From Lacrimispora celerecrescens (GTDB taxonomy: Bacteria; Bacillota; Clostridia; Lachnospirales; Lachnospiraceae): a stretch of 64,000 bases of DNA. The stretch is from positions 124,001-188,000 of the forward strand of contig NZ_JPME01000008.1 of NCBI RefSeq assembly GCF_000732605.1, written 5' to 3'. The notes under the pieces were generated by a model, which saw only the letters and a program-made list of their open reading frames with translations, did not search any database and was not told where the DNA came from. The position numbers were made by a program, and so were the translations under genes. Of this stretch, positions 1 to 8,336 are shown piece by piece (position 1 is the first letter of the stretch; every line of letters starts with the position of its first letter).

Positions 1-338
1 TCTTTTAAATAAAAGACTTCGGTATTACCATCATCAGCCGCGTACATCCCTTTTAACATAGGATAAGTATCCAGCATATGCTGCCTTGCTTCATTCCGGT
101 CATCCTCAGCAGCCACAGCTTCGATACGAATCCACTGATCACCAGCCATGCCGCAGATTTCAATTTTCGGATTCGCATGTATCTGTTTTGAAACATTTTT
201 GATCTTTCCTGTTTGAATATAAAGTCTGTCTTCAAAAATGTCCACTGTACCAAATGGGCGGACCCTTGGCTGATCGCCATCCATGGTTGCAATATAATAT
301 GTTTCAGACTTTTTTAAAAATTCGTAAACTTCATTCAC
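1..338 (-). CDS. Pyridoxamine 5'-phosphate oxidase (PPOX) family protein, partial
   Basis: Minus-strand gene that runs off the left edge; about 112 N-terminal residues are visible. They begin MNEVYEFLKKSETYYIAT and continue through the split-barrel pattern GDQPRVRPFGTV, which is typical of small FMN-binding PPOX-like proteins. An ATG at 353 is in frame, but the sequence it encodes contains a GGAGG placed 8 nt before a GTG at 338, so GTG 338 is the better start. The gene is divergent from an HxlR-type regulator across a 145-bp gap, an arrangement common for flavin or nitro reductase-like proteins under HxlR control. The exact substrate cannot be told. Confidence 0.75.
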   Translation of the reverse strand, partial: MNEVYEFLKKSETYYIATMDGDQPRVRPFGTVDIFEDRLYIQTGKIKNVSKQIHANPKIEICGMAGDQWIRIEAVAAEDDRNEARQHMLDTYPMLKGMYAADDGNTEVFYLK

Positions 339-432
339 TCGCTTATCCTCCATGTTCGCAGGGATTGACTGCTGTTTTTCTTTGCTATATAATAGTACGA
401 CAATAAGATATGCTTTACAAGTAGGCATATGA

Positions 433-449
433 TTATGACATAGTCATAA
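433..449. promoter_or_regulatory. Palindromic operator candidate between PPOX gene and HxlR gene
   Basis: Perfect inverted repeat with arms TTATGAC and GTCATAA around a 3-nt centre, in the gap between two divergent genes, about 34 bp before the HxlR start. A partial half site (ATGACTA) follows at 454-460. HxlR-family dimers bind such short palindromes, so autoregulation and control of the PPOX gene is inferred. Confidence 0.5.
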
Positions 450-482
450 AAATATGACTATTGGAAAAGGAGCGGATGTTTG

Positions 483-905
483 ATGACTGATAAATTTGAT
501 GCAAACAAATTATGTCCTGTAAATGTAACGCAGAATTTATTGATGGGAAAATGGAAATTAACGATTTTATGGATTGTCAGCCGCAAAACAAGACGGTTTG
601 GTGAACTGCAAAGGCTTATCCCCGATGTGTCCCGCGGGGTCCTGGTACAGCAGCTGAAAGAATTGGAACGGGATAACCTTATTTATAGAGAAGTATATAA
701 GGAAGTTCCACCAAAAGTAGAGTATTCCATAACGAGCATTGGGGAGAGCTTTATTCCCATAATGACTCAAATTATGGAATGGGGTGCATCATATATAAAT
801 AAAACGACCACCTGCAATGTTGATGTTTGCATCGCCAATAACTTCCCCTGTTCTAAATGCCATGAAATGTTAAATCTAGAGAAGGAAGCCATTGAGGATT
901 TATAA
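483..905 (+). CDS. HxlR/DUF24 family winged-helix transcriptional regulator
   Basis: A 140-residue protein with the HxlR hallmark order: N-terminal Cys in KLCPVN, then LLMGKWKLTILW and FGELQRLIPDVS in the DNA-binding helices, and a beta-wing ending PPKVEYSIT. AAGGAG at 467-472 serves either TTG 480 or ATG 483; ATG is preferred. The tail holds a cysteine cluster (CNVDVC, then CSKC), unusual beyond the single conserved N-terminal Cys; it could sense thiol stress or bind metal, which is inference. It probably controls the divergent PPOX gene through the palindrome at 433-449. Confidence 0.9.
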   Translation: MTDKFDANKLCPVNVTQNLLMGKWKLTILWIVSRKTRRFGELQRLIPDVSRGVLVQQLKELERDNLIYREVYKEVPPKVEYSITSIGESFIPIMTQIMEWGASYINKTTTCNVDVCIANNFPCSKCHEMLNLEKEAIEDL

Positions 906-919
906 TGTCTATAAACCAA

Positions 920-977
920 CACCGCCTTGTACATGCCTGCTTAACTGTCCAGGCATATACAAGGCGGTGCTTTTATT
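920..977. terminator. Bidirectional intrinsic terminator
   Basis: Twenty-base arms (920-939 and 950-969, near perfect) close a short loop, followed by CTTTTATT on the plus strand. The hairpin lies between convergent genes, so it can end both the HxlR gene and the exporter operon. Confidence 0.8.
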
Positions 978-1000
978 ATGTTCTTTTACCTGATTCAAAC

Positions 1001-2173
1001 TTACTTTACAGTCAGCACATGAACCTTTTTGCCGTCTTCCAGCGTACTGCTGCTCTGCATTACCACTTCATCCCCTTCAGATAATCCCTGGGACACCTCA
1101 TAATAAGCGTTCTTTTTCTTCCCCTCTGTAACCGCCGTCTTAACCACGGATCCATTGGTAACCTTATAAACGAAAGACCCGGAATCATCGGACTGGATGC
1201 ACTTTGCCGGAATGTATACAGAAGTGTTTTCCGTATTATCGGATACCCTTAGATCCGCCGTCATGCCAATATAGCTGGCCTTGCTTGCCTCTTCCAGCTG
1301 TACAGTCACCGTAAACATCCCTGTGGAAGCATTGCTGACCGCAGATATCTCGGAGATAGTTCCTTGACAGCTCTCACCCAGTGACTGAAGGCTGACATTC
1401 ATAGGCATTCCTGTTTTCAACTGGTCAATGTCCATATCAGCCACCTGGATCTTCACCTTCTTGCCGCTGTCGTCAATCACCGACATTGCCTTAACCTGTG
1501 GGGAAACCATTTGACCAACTTCCACATAAACATTGGTTATCATTCCGGATATGGGTGATGTAACCGTGCAGTCATCGTATTTTTTCTGTACAATATCCAG
1601 TGCAGCCTTGGCGCTGTCCATCTGGGCCTTTGTGACCTCATAATTGCCTGTCTGCCCGTTTCTTGCCGCCTGAAGCTGTACGGATGCCGAATCCATCTGG
1701 GCCTTGGCTCCTTCATATTCTGCCTGGGAGATAGCTCCGCCGGAATATAAGGCTTCCATACGGCTAAAATTATCTCTGGCTGTATTGAAAGCAATTTCCG
1801 CCGGCTTTACGCTTGTATTTTGTTTGCTTGCCTTCTCTGCATTTTTAAAAGCGGCTTCTGCTGCCTGAAAACCTGCCTTTGCCTGTTCCAGCTGAAGTTT
1901 TGCATCCTGATTATCTACCTGGAACAAAACATCTCCTGCATTTATATGATCCCCTTGATTTACCGGGATCTCTAAAATCTTCCCATTGCTGTTTGGCATC
2001 ACATCAACACCGCTGAGTGCTTCCACAGTCCCCTGCCACACCATGGTGGACAAATCCTTACCTGATTTCGCTACCGCTACGGTTACCTCAGTCTGTTTAC
2101 TCTCTCCCGCACATCCGGTAAGAAGGCCCACCAGCATTGCCGTTGCCATAAAACCTGTGATCAATTTTCTCAT
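1001..2173 (-). CDS. HlyD/MFP-type efflux adaptor lipoprotein
   Basis: A 390-residue membrane-fusion adaptor. The signal peptide ends in the lipobox LLTGC (Cys21), so the mature protein should be a lipoprotein on the outer face of the membrane. A lipoyl-like half (NSNGKILEIPVNQGDHINAG), an Ala/Lys/Gln-rich alpha hairpin (about 90-170) and the second lipoyl half (SPISGMITNVYVEVGQMVSP) follow, then the beta-barrel domain. An in-frame ATG lies 30 nt upstream, but AGGAGG sits 9 nt before the ATG at 2173, which is chosen. It is the last gene of the MarR-ABC-ABC-HlyD operon and probably couples to the exporter. Confidence 0.88.
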   Translation of the reverse strand: MRKLITGFMATAMLVGLLTGCAGESKQTEVTVAVAKSGKDLSTMVWQGTVEALSGVDVMPNSNGKILEIPVNQGDHINAGDVLFQVDNQDAKLQLEQAKAGFQAAEAAFKNAEKASKQNTSVKPAEIAFNTARDNFSRMEALYSGGAISQAEYEGAKAQMDSASVQLQAARNGQTGNYEVTKAQMDSAKAALDIVQKKYDDCTVTSPISGMITNVYVEVGQMVSPQVKAMSVIDDSGKKVKIQVADMDIDQLKTGMPMNVSLQSLGESCQGTISEISAVSNASTGMFTVTVQLEEASKASYIGMTADLRVSDNTENTSVYIPAKCIQSDDSGSFVYKVTNGSVVKTAVTEGKKKNAYYEVSQGLSEGDEVVMQSSSTLEDGKKVHVLTVK

Positions 2174-2199
2174 CTTTTCCGACCTCCTGTAAGCCCTTT

Positions 2200-2880
2200 T
2201 CATTTCAGATGTATTTTAACAGATGCATTCATCCCAAAAACAAGGGGAAGATCTTCTTCGTTTTCAATCGTCACCTTAATTGGTATCAACTGCGTCACTT
2301 TTGTATATTCTCCGCTGGTGTTAAAGCTCATATTACCGGAAAAATAGGTTTGAGTGGCCGGATCAATCTCCGTCACCTGTCCCTTAAAGGTTTTTCCGGG
2401 ATATGCATCGATTTTCACATCCACCCGCTGTCCTAAGTGAACCTTCATAATATCTGTTTCTTCCACATTTACCCCGATGTAAAGATTTGAGGTATCGGCT
2501 ACTAACGCCAGTTCTGATCCCAGGGCCACCGTCTGATTCACGGCACCGTCATTCTTTACTACAGTTCCTGTAATAGGGGAACTAATATAAGGAAGGACTT
2601 CCTGCCGTCCCATCACCTGATCCTGCTCCACTAAGTCCCCATTTTCCACATCCCAGGATAAAAGCTTGCCATTTGATACCGCTTTTATGGAATACAGCTT
2701 TGCCGTTACTTTTGCATTATTTGTCTTAAAGTAAGAGACACTGGAATTATAGATATAATATCCGACCCCGCATCCGACAAGCACCAGTATGATCAGCAGT
2801 GGAGCTATGATCTTTTTTAGTTTTCCTGTTCCTGTTTTTATTTCCTGATCCTCAACATTAATATGTTTGTTTTCCTGCAT
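2200..2880 (-). CDS. HlyD family membrane-anchored secretion adaptor
   Basis: A 226-residue protein with one N-terminal membrane segment (about 22-42, rich in I, L and V) and a single lipoyl-like domain split by only a short linker (KAVSNGKLLSWDVENGD and ISSPITGTVVKNDG), so it lacks the long coiled-coil hairpin of the next adaptor. The ATG at 2880 has GGAGAG 7 nt upstream; longer in-frame extensions have no ribosome site. It lies 19 bp after the second ABC gene and 26 bp before the lipoprotein adaptor. Two adaptors of different build in one operon suggest they act together or as alternates. Confidence 0.82.
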   Translation of the reverse strand: MQENKHINVEDQEIKTGTGKLKKIIAPLLIILVLVGCGVGYYIYNSSVSYFKTNNAKVTAKLYSIKAVSNGKLLSWDVENGDLVEQDQVMGRQEVLPYISSPITGTVVKNDGAVNQTVALGSELALVADTSNLYIGVNVEETDIMKVHLGQRVDVKIDAYPGKTFKGQVTEIDPATQTYFSGNMSFNTSGEYTKVTQLIPIKVTIENEEDLPLVFGMNASVKIHLK

Positions 2881-2899
2881 ATTTTTTCTCTCCATTCTA

Positions 2900-4738
2900 T
2901 TATTGATCTGCAAACTGACTGTGGTACAGATCTGCATAAAATCCTTTCTTTTCCAACAGCGTTTCATGATTTCCCTGTTCTATGATATCGCCGTCCTTCA
3001 TTACCAGAATCAAGTCTGCATCCCGAATGGTGGAAAGGCGGTGGGCGATTACAAAGCTGGTTCTGCCCTGCATCAATTTACCCATGGCCTTTTGGATCAA
3101 GACTTCTGTTCTTGTATCAATGGAACTGGTTGCTTCATCCAGTATCAAAATCTTAGGATCCGCTAAAATCGTCCTGGCAATGGTCAAAAGCTGCTTTTGT
3201 CCCTGGGATAGATTGCTGGATTCTTCGTTGATCACCATGTGATAACCTCCCGGCAATGACCGAATGAATTCATCGCAGTGAGCCGCTTTTGCCGCTTCTA
3301 TGACTTCTTCATCTGTCTTATCAAAATTTCCATACCGGATATTATCCATAACAGTTGCATTGTACAGCCATGTTTCCTGGAGCACCATACCGAACATGGA
3401 TCGTAAGTCCCCTCTTGTAAAATCAAGAGTGTCATGGCCGTCGATCAAAATATGACCGGAATTTAATTCATAAAATCTCATCAGCAATTTCACAACCGTT
3501 GTTTTACCCGCTCCTGTTGGACCTACAATAGCGACCATCTGGCCGGCATTTATGGCGGAAGAGAAATCGTGGATAATCATTGTATTTGGCGAATAACCAA
3601 AACAAACATTTCTAAATTCTACATTTCCCTGGATCTCCTGCAGCTGGATCGGTGACTCGCATTCCGGTACTTCATCCTGCTCATCTAAAAACTCAAATAC
3701 ACGCTCAGCAGCTGCTGCTGTGGACTGCAGTGTATTGGATACATTGGCAATCTGGGAAATGGGCTGCATAAAGGACCTCATATATTGGATAAATGCCTGA
3801 ACGTCTCCAATCTCTATCACCTTTTCTACGGTTAAATATCCGCCTAATAAACAGACACCCACATAGCCCAAGTTGCTGACAAAGGTCATAATGGGCATCA
3901 TCATACCTGATAAAAACTGGGATTTCCAAGCTGACCCATATAATTTGTTGTTGATGGTCCGGAATTTTTCTATTGCTTCCTTTTCTCCGTTAAATATCTG
4001 AACCACATTATGGCCGCTGTAAATCTCTTCAATATGGCCGTTTAAGTATCCAAGGCTCTCCTGCTGCTTCTGGAAATATTTCTGGGATTTCTTTACTACA
4101 CCCATAATTAAGCCCATGGAAACGAAAAGGACCAAAACAGCTACCAGGGTCATCCGAATGCTGATGGATATCATCATGATCACGATTCCCACCAGTGTGG
4201 TTACTGAAGTAATGATCTGGGTCAAACTCTGATTCAAGGTCTGGCTCACCGTATCCACGTCATTGGTGATCCTTGACAATATCTCACCATGAGTTCTTGT
4301 ATCATAATAATTAAGGGGAAGACGGTTCATTTTTTCTGAAATATTTTTCCTGAGCTCATAAGTGACCTTCATGCTGATGCCGGACATGATATAGCTCTGA
4401 AGGTAAGAGAATGCAGCTGACACCAGATAAAGCACCACCAAAAGCAGCAGACGGTTTCGGATATACCGGAAATCCGTCAATAACCCGGTCCCCATCGCCC
4501 AGGCAATCAGGCCTTCAAACAGCTTTGTCGTGGCCTTTCCTAAAATCTTTGGTCCTGCAATGGAGAATACGGAGGAAAAGCTGGCAAACAAAATCACGAT
4601 GAATACGGAGGTTTTATATGGCTTTAAATAATCAACCAGGTGCAGCATGGTTCCTTTAAAGTCCTTTGCACTCTCTGGTTTGCCTTGCATTCCGCCTCCT
4701 GGGCCCATGGGGGAACTGGATGGTTTTTTCTCTGTCAT
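2900..4738 (-). CDS. ABC exporter half-transporter, consensus-site subunit
   Basis: A 612-residue fused membrane and ATPase protein: about six membrane helices (45-330), then an ATPase domain with Walker A GPTGAGKTT (about 408), signature LSQGQ, Walker B LILDEATSSID with the catalytic Glu, and switch AHRLST. All catalytic residues are present. Its start codon overlaps the stop of the upstream ABC gene (ATGA) and is preceded by GGAGGAA. The partner has degraded catalytic residues, so the pair fits a heterodimeric multidrug exporter of the LmrCD/BmrCD/TM287-288 kind. The N-terminus has a Pro/Gly/Met-rich stretch. Confidence 0.92.
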   Translation of the reverse strand: MTEKKPSSSPMGPGGGMQGKPESAKDFKGTMLHLVDYLKPYKTSVFIVILFASFSSVFSIAGPKILGKATTKLFEGLIAWAMGTGLLTDFRYIRNRLLLLVVLYLVSAAFSYLQSYIMSGISMKVTYELRKNISEKMNRLPLNYYDTRTHGEILSRITNDVDTVSQTLNQSLTQIITSVTTLVGIVIMMISISIRMTLVAVLVLFVSMGLIMGVVKKSQKYFQKQQESLGYLNGHIEEIYSGHNVVQIFNGEKEAIEKFRTINNKLYGSAWKSQFLSGMMMPIMTFVSNLGYVGVCLLGGYLTVEKVIEIGDVQAFIQYMRSFMQPISQIANVSNTLQSTAAAAERVFEFLDEQDEVPECESPIQLQEIQGNVEFRNVCFGYSPNTMIIHDFSSAINAGQMVAIVGPTGAGKTTVVKLLMRFYELNSGHILIDGHDTLDFTRGDLRSMFGMVLQETWLYNATVMDNIRYGNFDKTDEEVIEAAKAAHCDEFIRSLPGGYHMVINEESSNLSQGQKQLLTIARTILADPKILILDEATSSIDTRTEVLIQKAMGKLMQGRTSFVIAHRLSTIRDADLILVMKDGDIIEQGNHETLLEKKGFYADLYHSQFADQ

Positions 4739-6465
4739 TTCAATTCCTCCTCGCTAAGCTGTGACAATGCAATCTCCCGGTAAACTTCGCAGGTTTTCAT
4801 CAATTCCCGGTGAGTTCCTTTTCCGGCAATTTTTCCATGCTCCAAAACAATGATCTGGTCTGCATTCATAATCGTGCTGATGCGCTGTGCCACCAAAAAG
4901 ATCGCGCTGTCACCGGTTTTTTCACGAAGGGCCGCCCGAAGCTTTGCATCTGTTTTAAAATCCAGAGCGGAAAAGCTGTCATCGAACACATTAACAGGCG
5001 CTCTTTTTACAAGTGCACGGGCAATGGAAAGACGCTGCTTTTGTCCGCCTGATACATTTCCTCCTCCCTGGGCAATGGAGGACTCTAAGCCCTCTGACTT
5101 GGAATGGATAAATTCTGTGGCCTGAGCTGTATCCGCAGCCTCTTCGATCTGTTCCCTGGTGGCCTGCCGGTCTCCATACATCAGGTTGCTTTCAATTGTC
5201 CCTGAAAATAAGATCCCTTTTTGGGGAACAAATCCGATTGTATCCCGCAATTGGTGAATGGGCCAATCCTTGATATTGATTCCATCAATCAGGATTTCCC
5301 CTGACGTCACATCGTAGAATCTGGGGAGCAAGTTCACCAGCGTACTTTTTCCGCTTCCCGTAGCGCCGATAAATGCCGTGGTACGTCCCGGCATCGCCGT
5401 AAACGTAATGTTATGTAACACATCCTCATCTGCATCCGGATACCGGAACGATACATCCCGGTATTCCACAACTCCCTTGGGAGACTCTGGAATTTCAGCC
5501 GCATCCTTTGGATCTGCAATGGAGGGCTCCGTCTGAAGCACTTCAACAACTCGCCTGATGGAAACGATCGCTCTTGGGATCATAATAAACATCATGGTCA
5601 TCATCAAAAATGCCATGATGATCTGCATAACGTACTGCATATAGGCCATCATATCTCCCACCTCCATACGGAAGGAGGATACTGCCTTAGACCCAACCCA
5701 TATAATCAGGAGATTGGTCAGATTCATGATCAGCATCATGGCCGGCATCATACCGGAGGTAACTCTATTGACAAACAAATTTGTTTCAGTCAGCCTTACA
5801 TTCACCTTTTCAAACCGTTTTTCCTCAAAACGCTGGGTGTTAAATGCCCGGATCACCAGCGTTCCTTCCAGGCTTTCTCTTACTACCAGGTTTAATCGGT
5901 CAACCAGCTTCTGTACAAATTGAAAACTTGGCATAACAACCGCAAGCATGCTGAATACCACTACCAGTAACAATGCCACGGAAAGTGCAATAATCCATGA
6001 CATGGATTTGTTTTTATCCAGTGCGTGAATCACGCCTCCAACTCCCATGATCGGAGCATAAAATACAATCCTGATTACCATAACGATCAACTGCTGGATC
6101 TGGGTGATATCGTTTGTTGTCCTTGTGATCAGGGAAGAGGTGGAGTATTTCTCCAGCTCCGTATTGGAAAAGCTCTCTACCTTCGTGAAAATGTCCTGGC
6201 GAAGATCCCGGCTGACACCAGCCGCTATTCTGGCGGCGATGAAACCCACGACAATCGTACAGCAGGCACTAATAAGGGCAATGCCTAACATTTGAAATCC
6301 CACTTTCAGAATGTAAGAGGTGTTGCCCGTTGTAATTCCTTTATTTACAATATCAGACATGAAATCAGGAAGTGATAAGTCACAAGTCGCCTGACTATAT
6401 AACAATGCCACAGTCACTGCTAAAAATAAAATATATGGCTTAAAATACCGAAAAAATATTTTCAT
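4735..6465 (-). CDS. ABC exporter half-transporter, degenerate-site subunit
   Basis: A 576-residue half-transporter with about six membrane helices (10-320) and an ATPase domain: Walker A GATGSGKST (about 368), signature VSGGQKQ, but Walker B reads VFDDSFSALD, with Asp in place of the catalytic Glu, and the switch reads VAQRIST, with Gln in place of His. These two changes mark the non-hydrolysing site of heterodimeric exporters. Start at 6465 is set by GGAGG 8 nt upstream; an earlier in-frame ATG at 6489 lacks a site. It sits 107 bp after the MarR gene and shares a stop/start overlap with its partner. Confidence 0.92.
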   Translation of the reverse strand: MKIFFRYFKPYILFLAVTVALLYSQATCDLSLPDFMSDIVNKGITTGNTSYILKVGFQMLGIALISACCTIVVGFIAARIAAGVSRDLRQDIFTKVESFSNTELEKYSTSSLITRTTNDITQIQQLIVMVIRIVFYAPIMGVGGVIHALDKNKSMSWIIALSVALLLVVVFSMLAVVMPSFQFVQKLVDRLNLVVRESLEGTLVIRAFNTQRFEEKRFEKVNVRLTETNLFVNRVTSGMMPAMMLIMNLTNLLIIWVGSKAVSSFRMEVGDMMAYMQYVMQIIMAFLMMTMMFIMIPRAIVSIRRVVEVLQTEPSIADPKDAAEIPESPKGVVEYRDVSFRYPDADEDVLHNITFTAMPGRTTAFIGATGSGKSTLVNLLPRFYDVTSGEILIDGINIKDWPIHQLRDTIGFVPQKGILFSGTIESNLMYGDRQATREQIEEAADTAQATEFIHSKSEGLESSIAQGGGNVSGGQKQRLSIARALVKRAPVNVFDDSFSALDFKTDAKLRAALREKTGDSAIFLVAQRISTIMNADQIIVLEHGKIAGKGTHRELMKTCEVYREIALSQLSEEELK

Positions 6466-6572
6466 ATCGATTCCCTCCTTTCCTTTCATCTCTAATTCTT
6501 TCTGTCAAACGTTTTGTAGATCTGTCTGTCTTTTCTAAATCTGTCTTTATCCTCTGCAATCTACTTTATTCC

Positions 6573-7061
6573 TCACATATCCTTTTCTTTCATCATTGAT
6601 TCCACTTCTTTCTCCATTAGTTCCGTAAACTTTTTCCATAATTCAATTAATTTACTTGCGTCCTCTTCACCCATGCTAATAATTACCCGTTCCAGAAGAT
6701 CACTCATACCTCCTGAACACTTCTTCCATAGTTTTTCTCCATCTTCCGTTAAGGAAACACAGATATTTCTGCGGCTTTTGGGATCTATTTCCCTGTATAT
6801 TAAGCCCCTTTCCTCCAGTGAGTTCAGCATCCGGGATGCTGCCGATAATGCGATATTCATCCTCTTTGCCAAAGCGGATACATGAATCCCCTTTTTTTCC
6901 GGATTTTCATTCATACCGGTCCATATTTGATGCAGCGCAAAGAATTCACTGCGTGTAACGCCTTCCGGCACACAGTTTCTATGGATGCTTTGCTTTCTTC
7001 CCATCATCATAGCCAATTCTGTTTTAAACTTTTTTATGTACTCTTCCTGTCCATCCTTCAC
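6573..7061 (-). CDS. MarR family transcriptional regulator
   Basis: A 162-residue winged-helix repressor. The recognition region reads HVSALAKRMNIALSAASRML, followed by the wing DPKSRRNICVSLTEDG, the family signature. GTG start with GGGGG 7 nt upstream. First gene of an operon with two ABC half-transporters and two adaptors, so it most likely represses drug or peptide export until a ligand binds. A consensus promoter and a palindrome lie directly upstream (7088-7146), consistent with autoregulation. Confidence 0.9.
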   Translation of the reverse strand: MKDGQEEYIKKFKTELAMMMGRKQSIHRNCVPEGVTRSEFFALHQIWTGMNENPEKKGIHVSALAKRMNIALSAASRMLNSLEERGLIYREIDPKSRRNICVSLTEDGEKLWKKCSGGMSDLLERVIISMGEEDASKLIELWKKFTELMEKEVESMMKEKDM

Positions 7062-7087
7062 AATAAAACCCCCCTATTTTTTTCACT

Positions 7088-7100
7088 TAACAATGTTAAC
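7088..7100. promoter_or_regulatory. MarR operator candidate
   Basis: Imperfect palindrome TTAACAATGTTAA downstream of the predicted -10 of the marR-ABC promoter, in the expected place for an autorepressor of this family. The overlapping GTTAAC is a perfect core. Confidence 0.4.
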
Positions 7101-7117
7101 AATTTTCAATGTTTATG

Positions 7118-7146
7118 ATTCTACATCCATTTAAACGATGTGTCAA
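7118..7146 (-). promoter_or_regulatory. Sigma-A promoter of the MarR/ABC exporter operon
   Basis: Reading the minus strand, TTGACA (7146-7141) and TAGAAT (7123-7118) are separated by exactly 17 bp, about 57 bp before the GTG start of the MarR gene. Confidence 0.75.
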
Positions 7147-7230
7147 TTATTTTTTCGTTAAGATTCGACACATTACTGGTAACTCATACAGCATGATCTT
7201 GTAATGAAAAAATCATGGTCCCATCATGAA

Positions 7231-7276
7231 AATACCGGTGATCATGCATCTTTCACAAGAGCACTCCACCGGTATT
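7231..7276. repeat. Inverted repeat of unknown role
   Basis: Ten-base arms AATACCGGTG (7231-7240) and CACCGGTATT (7267-7276) separated by 26 bp, in the gap between the exporter promoter and the RpiR terminator. It has no T tract, so a terminator is unlikely. Together with the rest of this 320-bp gap (promoter, operator, terminator) it leaves no room for a gene. Confidence 0.5.
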
Positions 7277-7302
7277 CGATGCTATTAATCATAATTACTA
7301 AC

Positions 7303-7343
7303 AAAAAAAAGGGATCGCCTGTTGATGCTCAAGCAAATCCCTT
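7303..7343 (-). terminator. Intrinsic terminator after the RpiR gene
   Basis: On the minus strand a stem with arms AAGGGATTTGC and GCGATCCCTT is followed by eight T residues. It lies 40 bp after the stop of the RpiR-type gene. Confidence 0.8.
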
Positions 7344-7382
7344 TCCTGAATCTATTGAATGTTAAATTTTCTTTATCACTTT

Positions 7383-8123
7383 TTAACCTTGTTTTCTCTG
7401 CACTGCCAGTTTTGCCAAAGCCTCCACAATATATACTGCCGGTAACTGGGAGGTTATATCCACCTTCATCTTCTTATAGACCGTCCGTTCCCTCTGGATA
7501 TAATAAGAGATATTGTAATCAGAAATTTTAGCCAAAGTACTGTTTTTACTATTGGTAATTGATACGACCGTACTGTTGCACTGCTTAATAAGCTCTGAAT
7601 TTTCAATGAGTATGTCCGTTTCCCCCTCCACGGAAAGAATGATAATAATGCTTTCCTTGGGAAATTCTAAATTAATAGGAAACATGGGATTGTTGATTCC
7701 TGTGGCAAATATTCCGATGTTACAGAAATACCTGCTTGCATACTCCGCTATAATTCCTGAATTGCCTATCCCAAGAAAAATGATCTGCTTTTTTTCCGCG
7801 ATAATGTTGGCGATAGACTTAAGCTGTTCATGAAACGATTCCGTCTCGATCCTTTGGAAAAAATCTATAATAGAGCTGGAATCAAATCCCTGTTTCATTG
7901 GCTTTGTACTCTCCTGCTCCATCTTGTATCTGATCTTAAACTCGGAAAATCCATTGCAGTTTACTTTCCTGCAAAACCGGGCAATAGTCGTTGTGGAAAC
8001 ATGGGCTTCATTGGCAAATTCCCGAATGGTCATATAAGGAATCTTCTCACTGTTTTTCAATATGAAATTATAAACCTCATAATCAAGTTCACTAAACTGG
8101 TTCAGTACCTGATTGGAAAACAT
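7383..8123 (-). CDS. MurR/RpiR family transcriptional regulator with SIS domain
   Basis: About 246 residues: an N-terminal RpiR helix-turn-helix (MTIREFANEAHVSTTTIARF) and a C-terminal sugar-isomerase (SIS) domain starting KQIIFLGIGNSGIIAEYA, which usually binds a phosphosugar. Three ATGs in a row (8129, 8126, 8123) follow AAAGGG; spacing favours the second or third. It follows the GH4 gene after a hairpin, so it probably senses the 6-phospho-sugar made in the preceding cluster. The ligand is not deducible. Confidence 0.88.
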   Translation of the reverse strand: MFSNQVLNQFSELDYEVYNFILKNSEKIPYMTIREFANEAHVSTTTIARFCRKVNCNGFSEFKIRYKMEQESTKPMKQGFDSSSIIDFFQRIETESFHEQLKSIANIIAEKKQIIFLGIGNSGIIAEYASRYFCNIGIFATGINNPMFPINLEFPKESIIIILSVEGETDILIENSELIKQCNSTVVSITNSKNSTLAKISDYNISYYIQRERTVYKKMKVDITSQLPAVYIVEALAKLAVQRKQG

Positions 8124-8253
8124 CATCATATCCCTTTACCGCCTTTTATATTTATTGTTCAAAATTTGATCGTCAATATACTCCTGCAGGTTGTCTTTTT
8201 TATATTAGCATAAAAGGGGTGTATTTTCAATGAACAGGGATTCCATGAACACC

Positions 8254-8304
8254 AAAAGAAGTCATTGCAGCTAACCTTTTTATGTCAGCATGCAATGACT
8301 CCTT
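8254..8304 (-). terminator. Terminator-like hairpin after the GH4 gene
   Basis: Arms TGCAATGACT and AGTCATTGCA enclose about 20 nt; on the minus strand the stem is followed by TCTTTTGG. It lies between the GH4 and RpiR genes and may lower expression of the regulator. Confidence 0.55.
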
Positions 8305-8336
8305 TCACAGAAAAGAAATAATATAATTGGGAAAAC

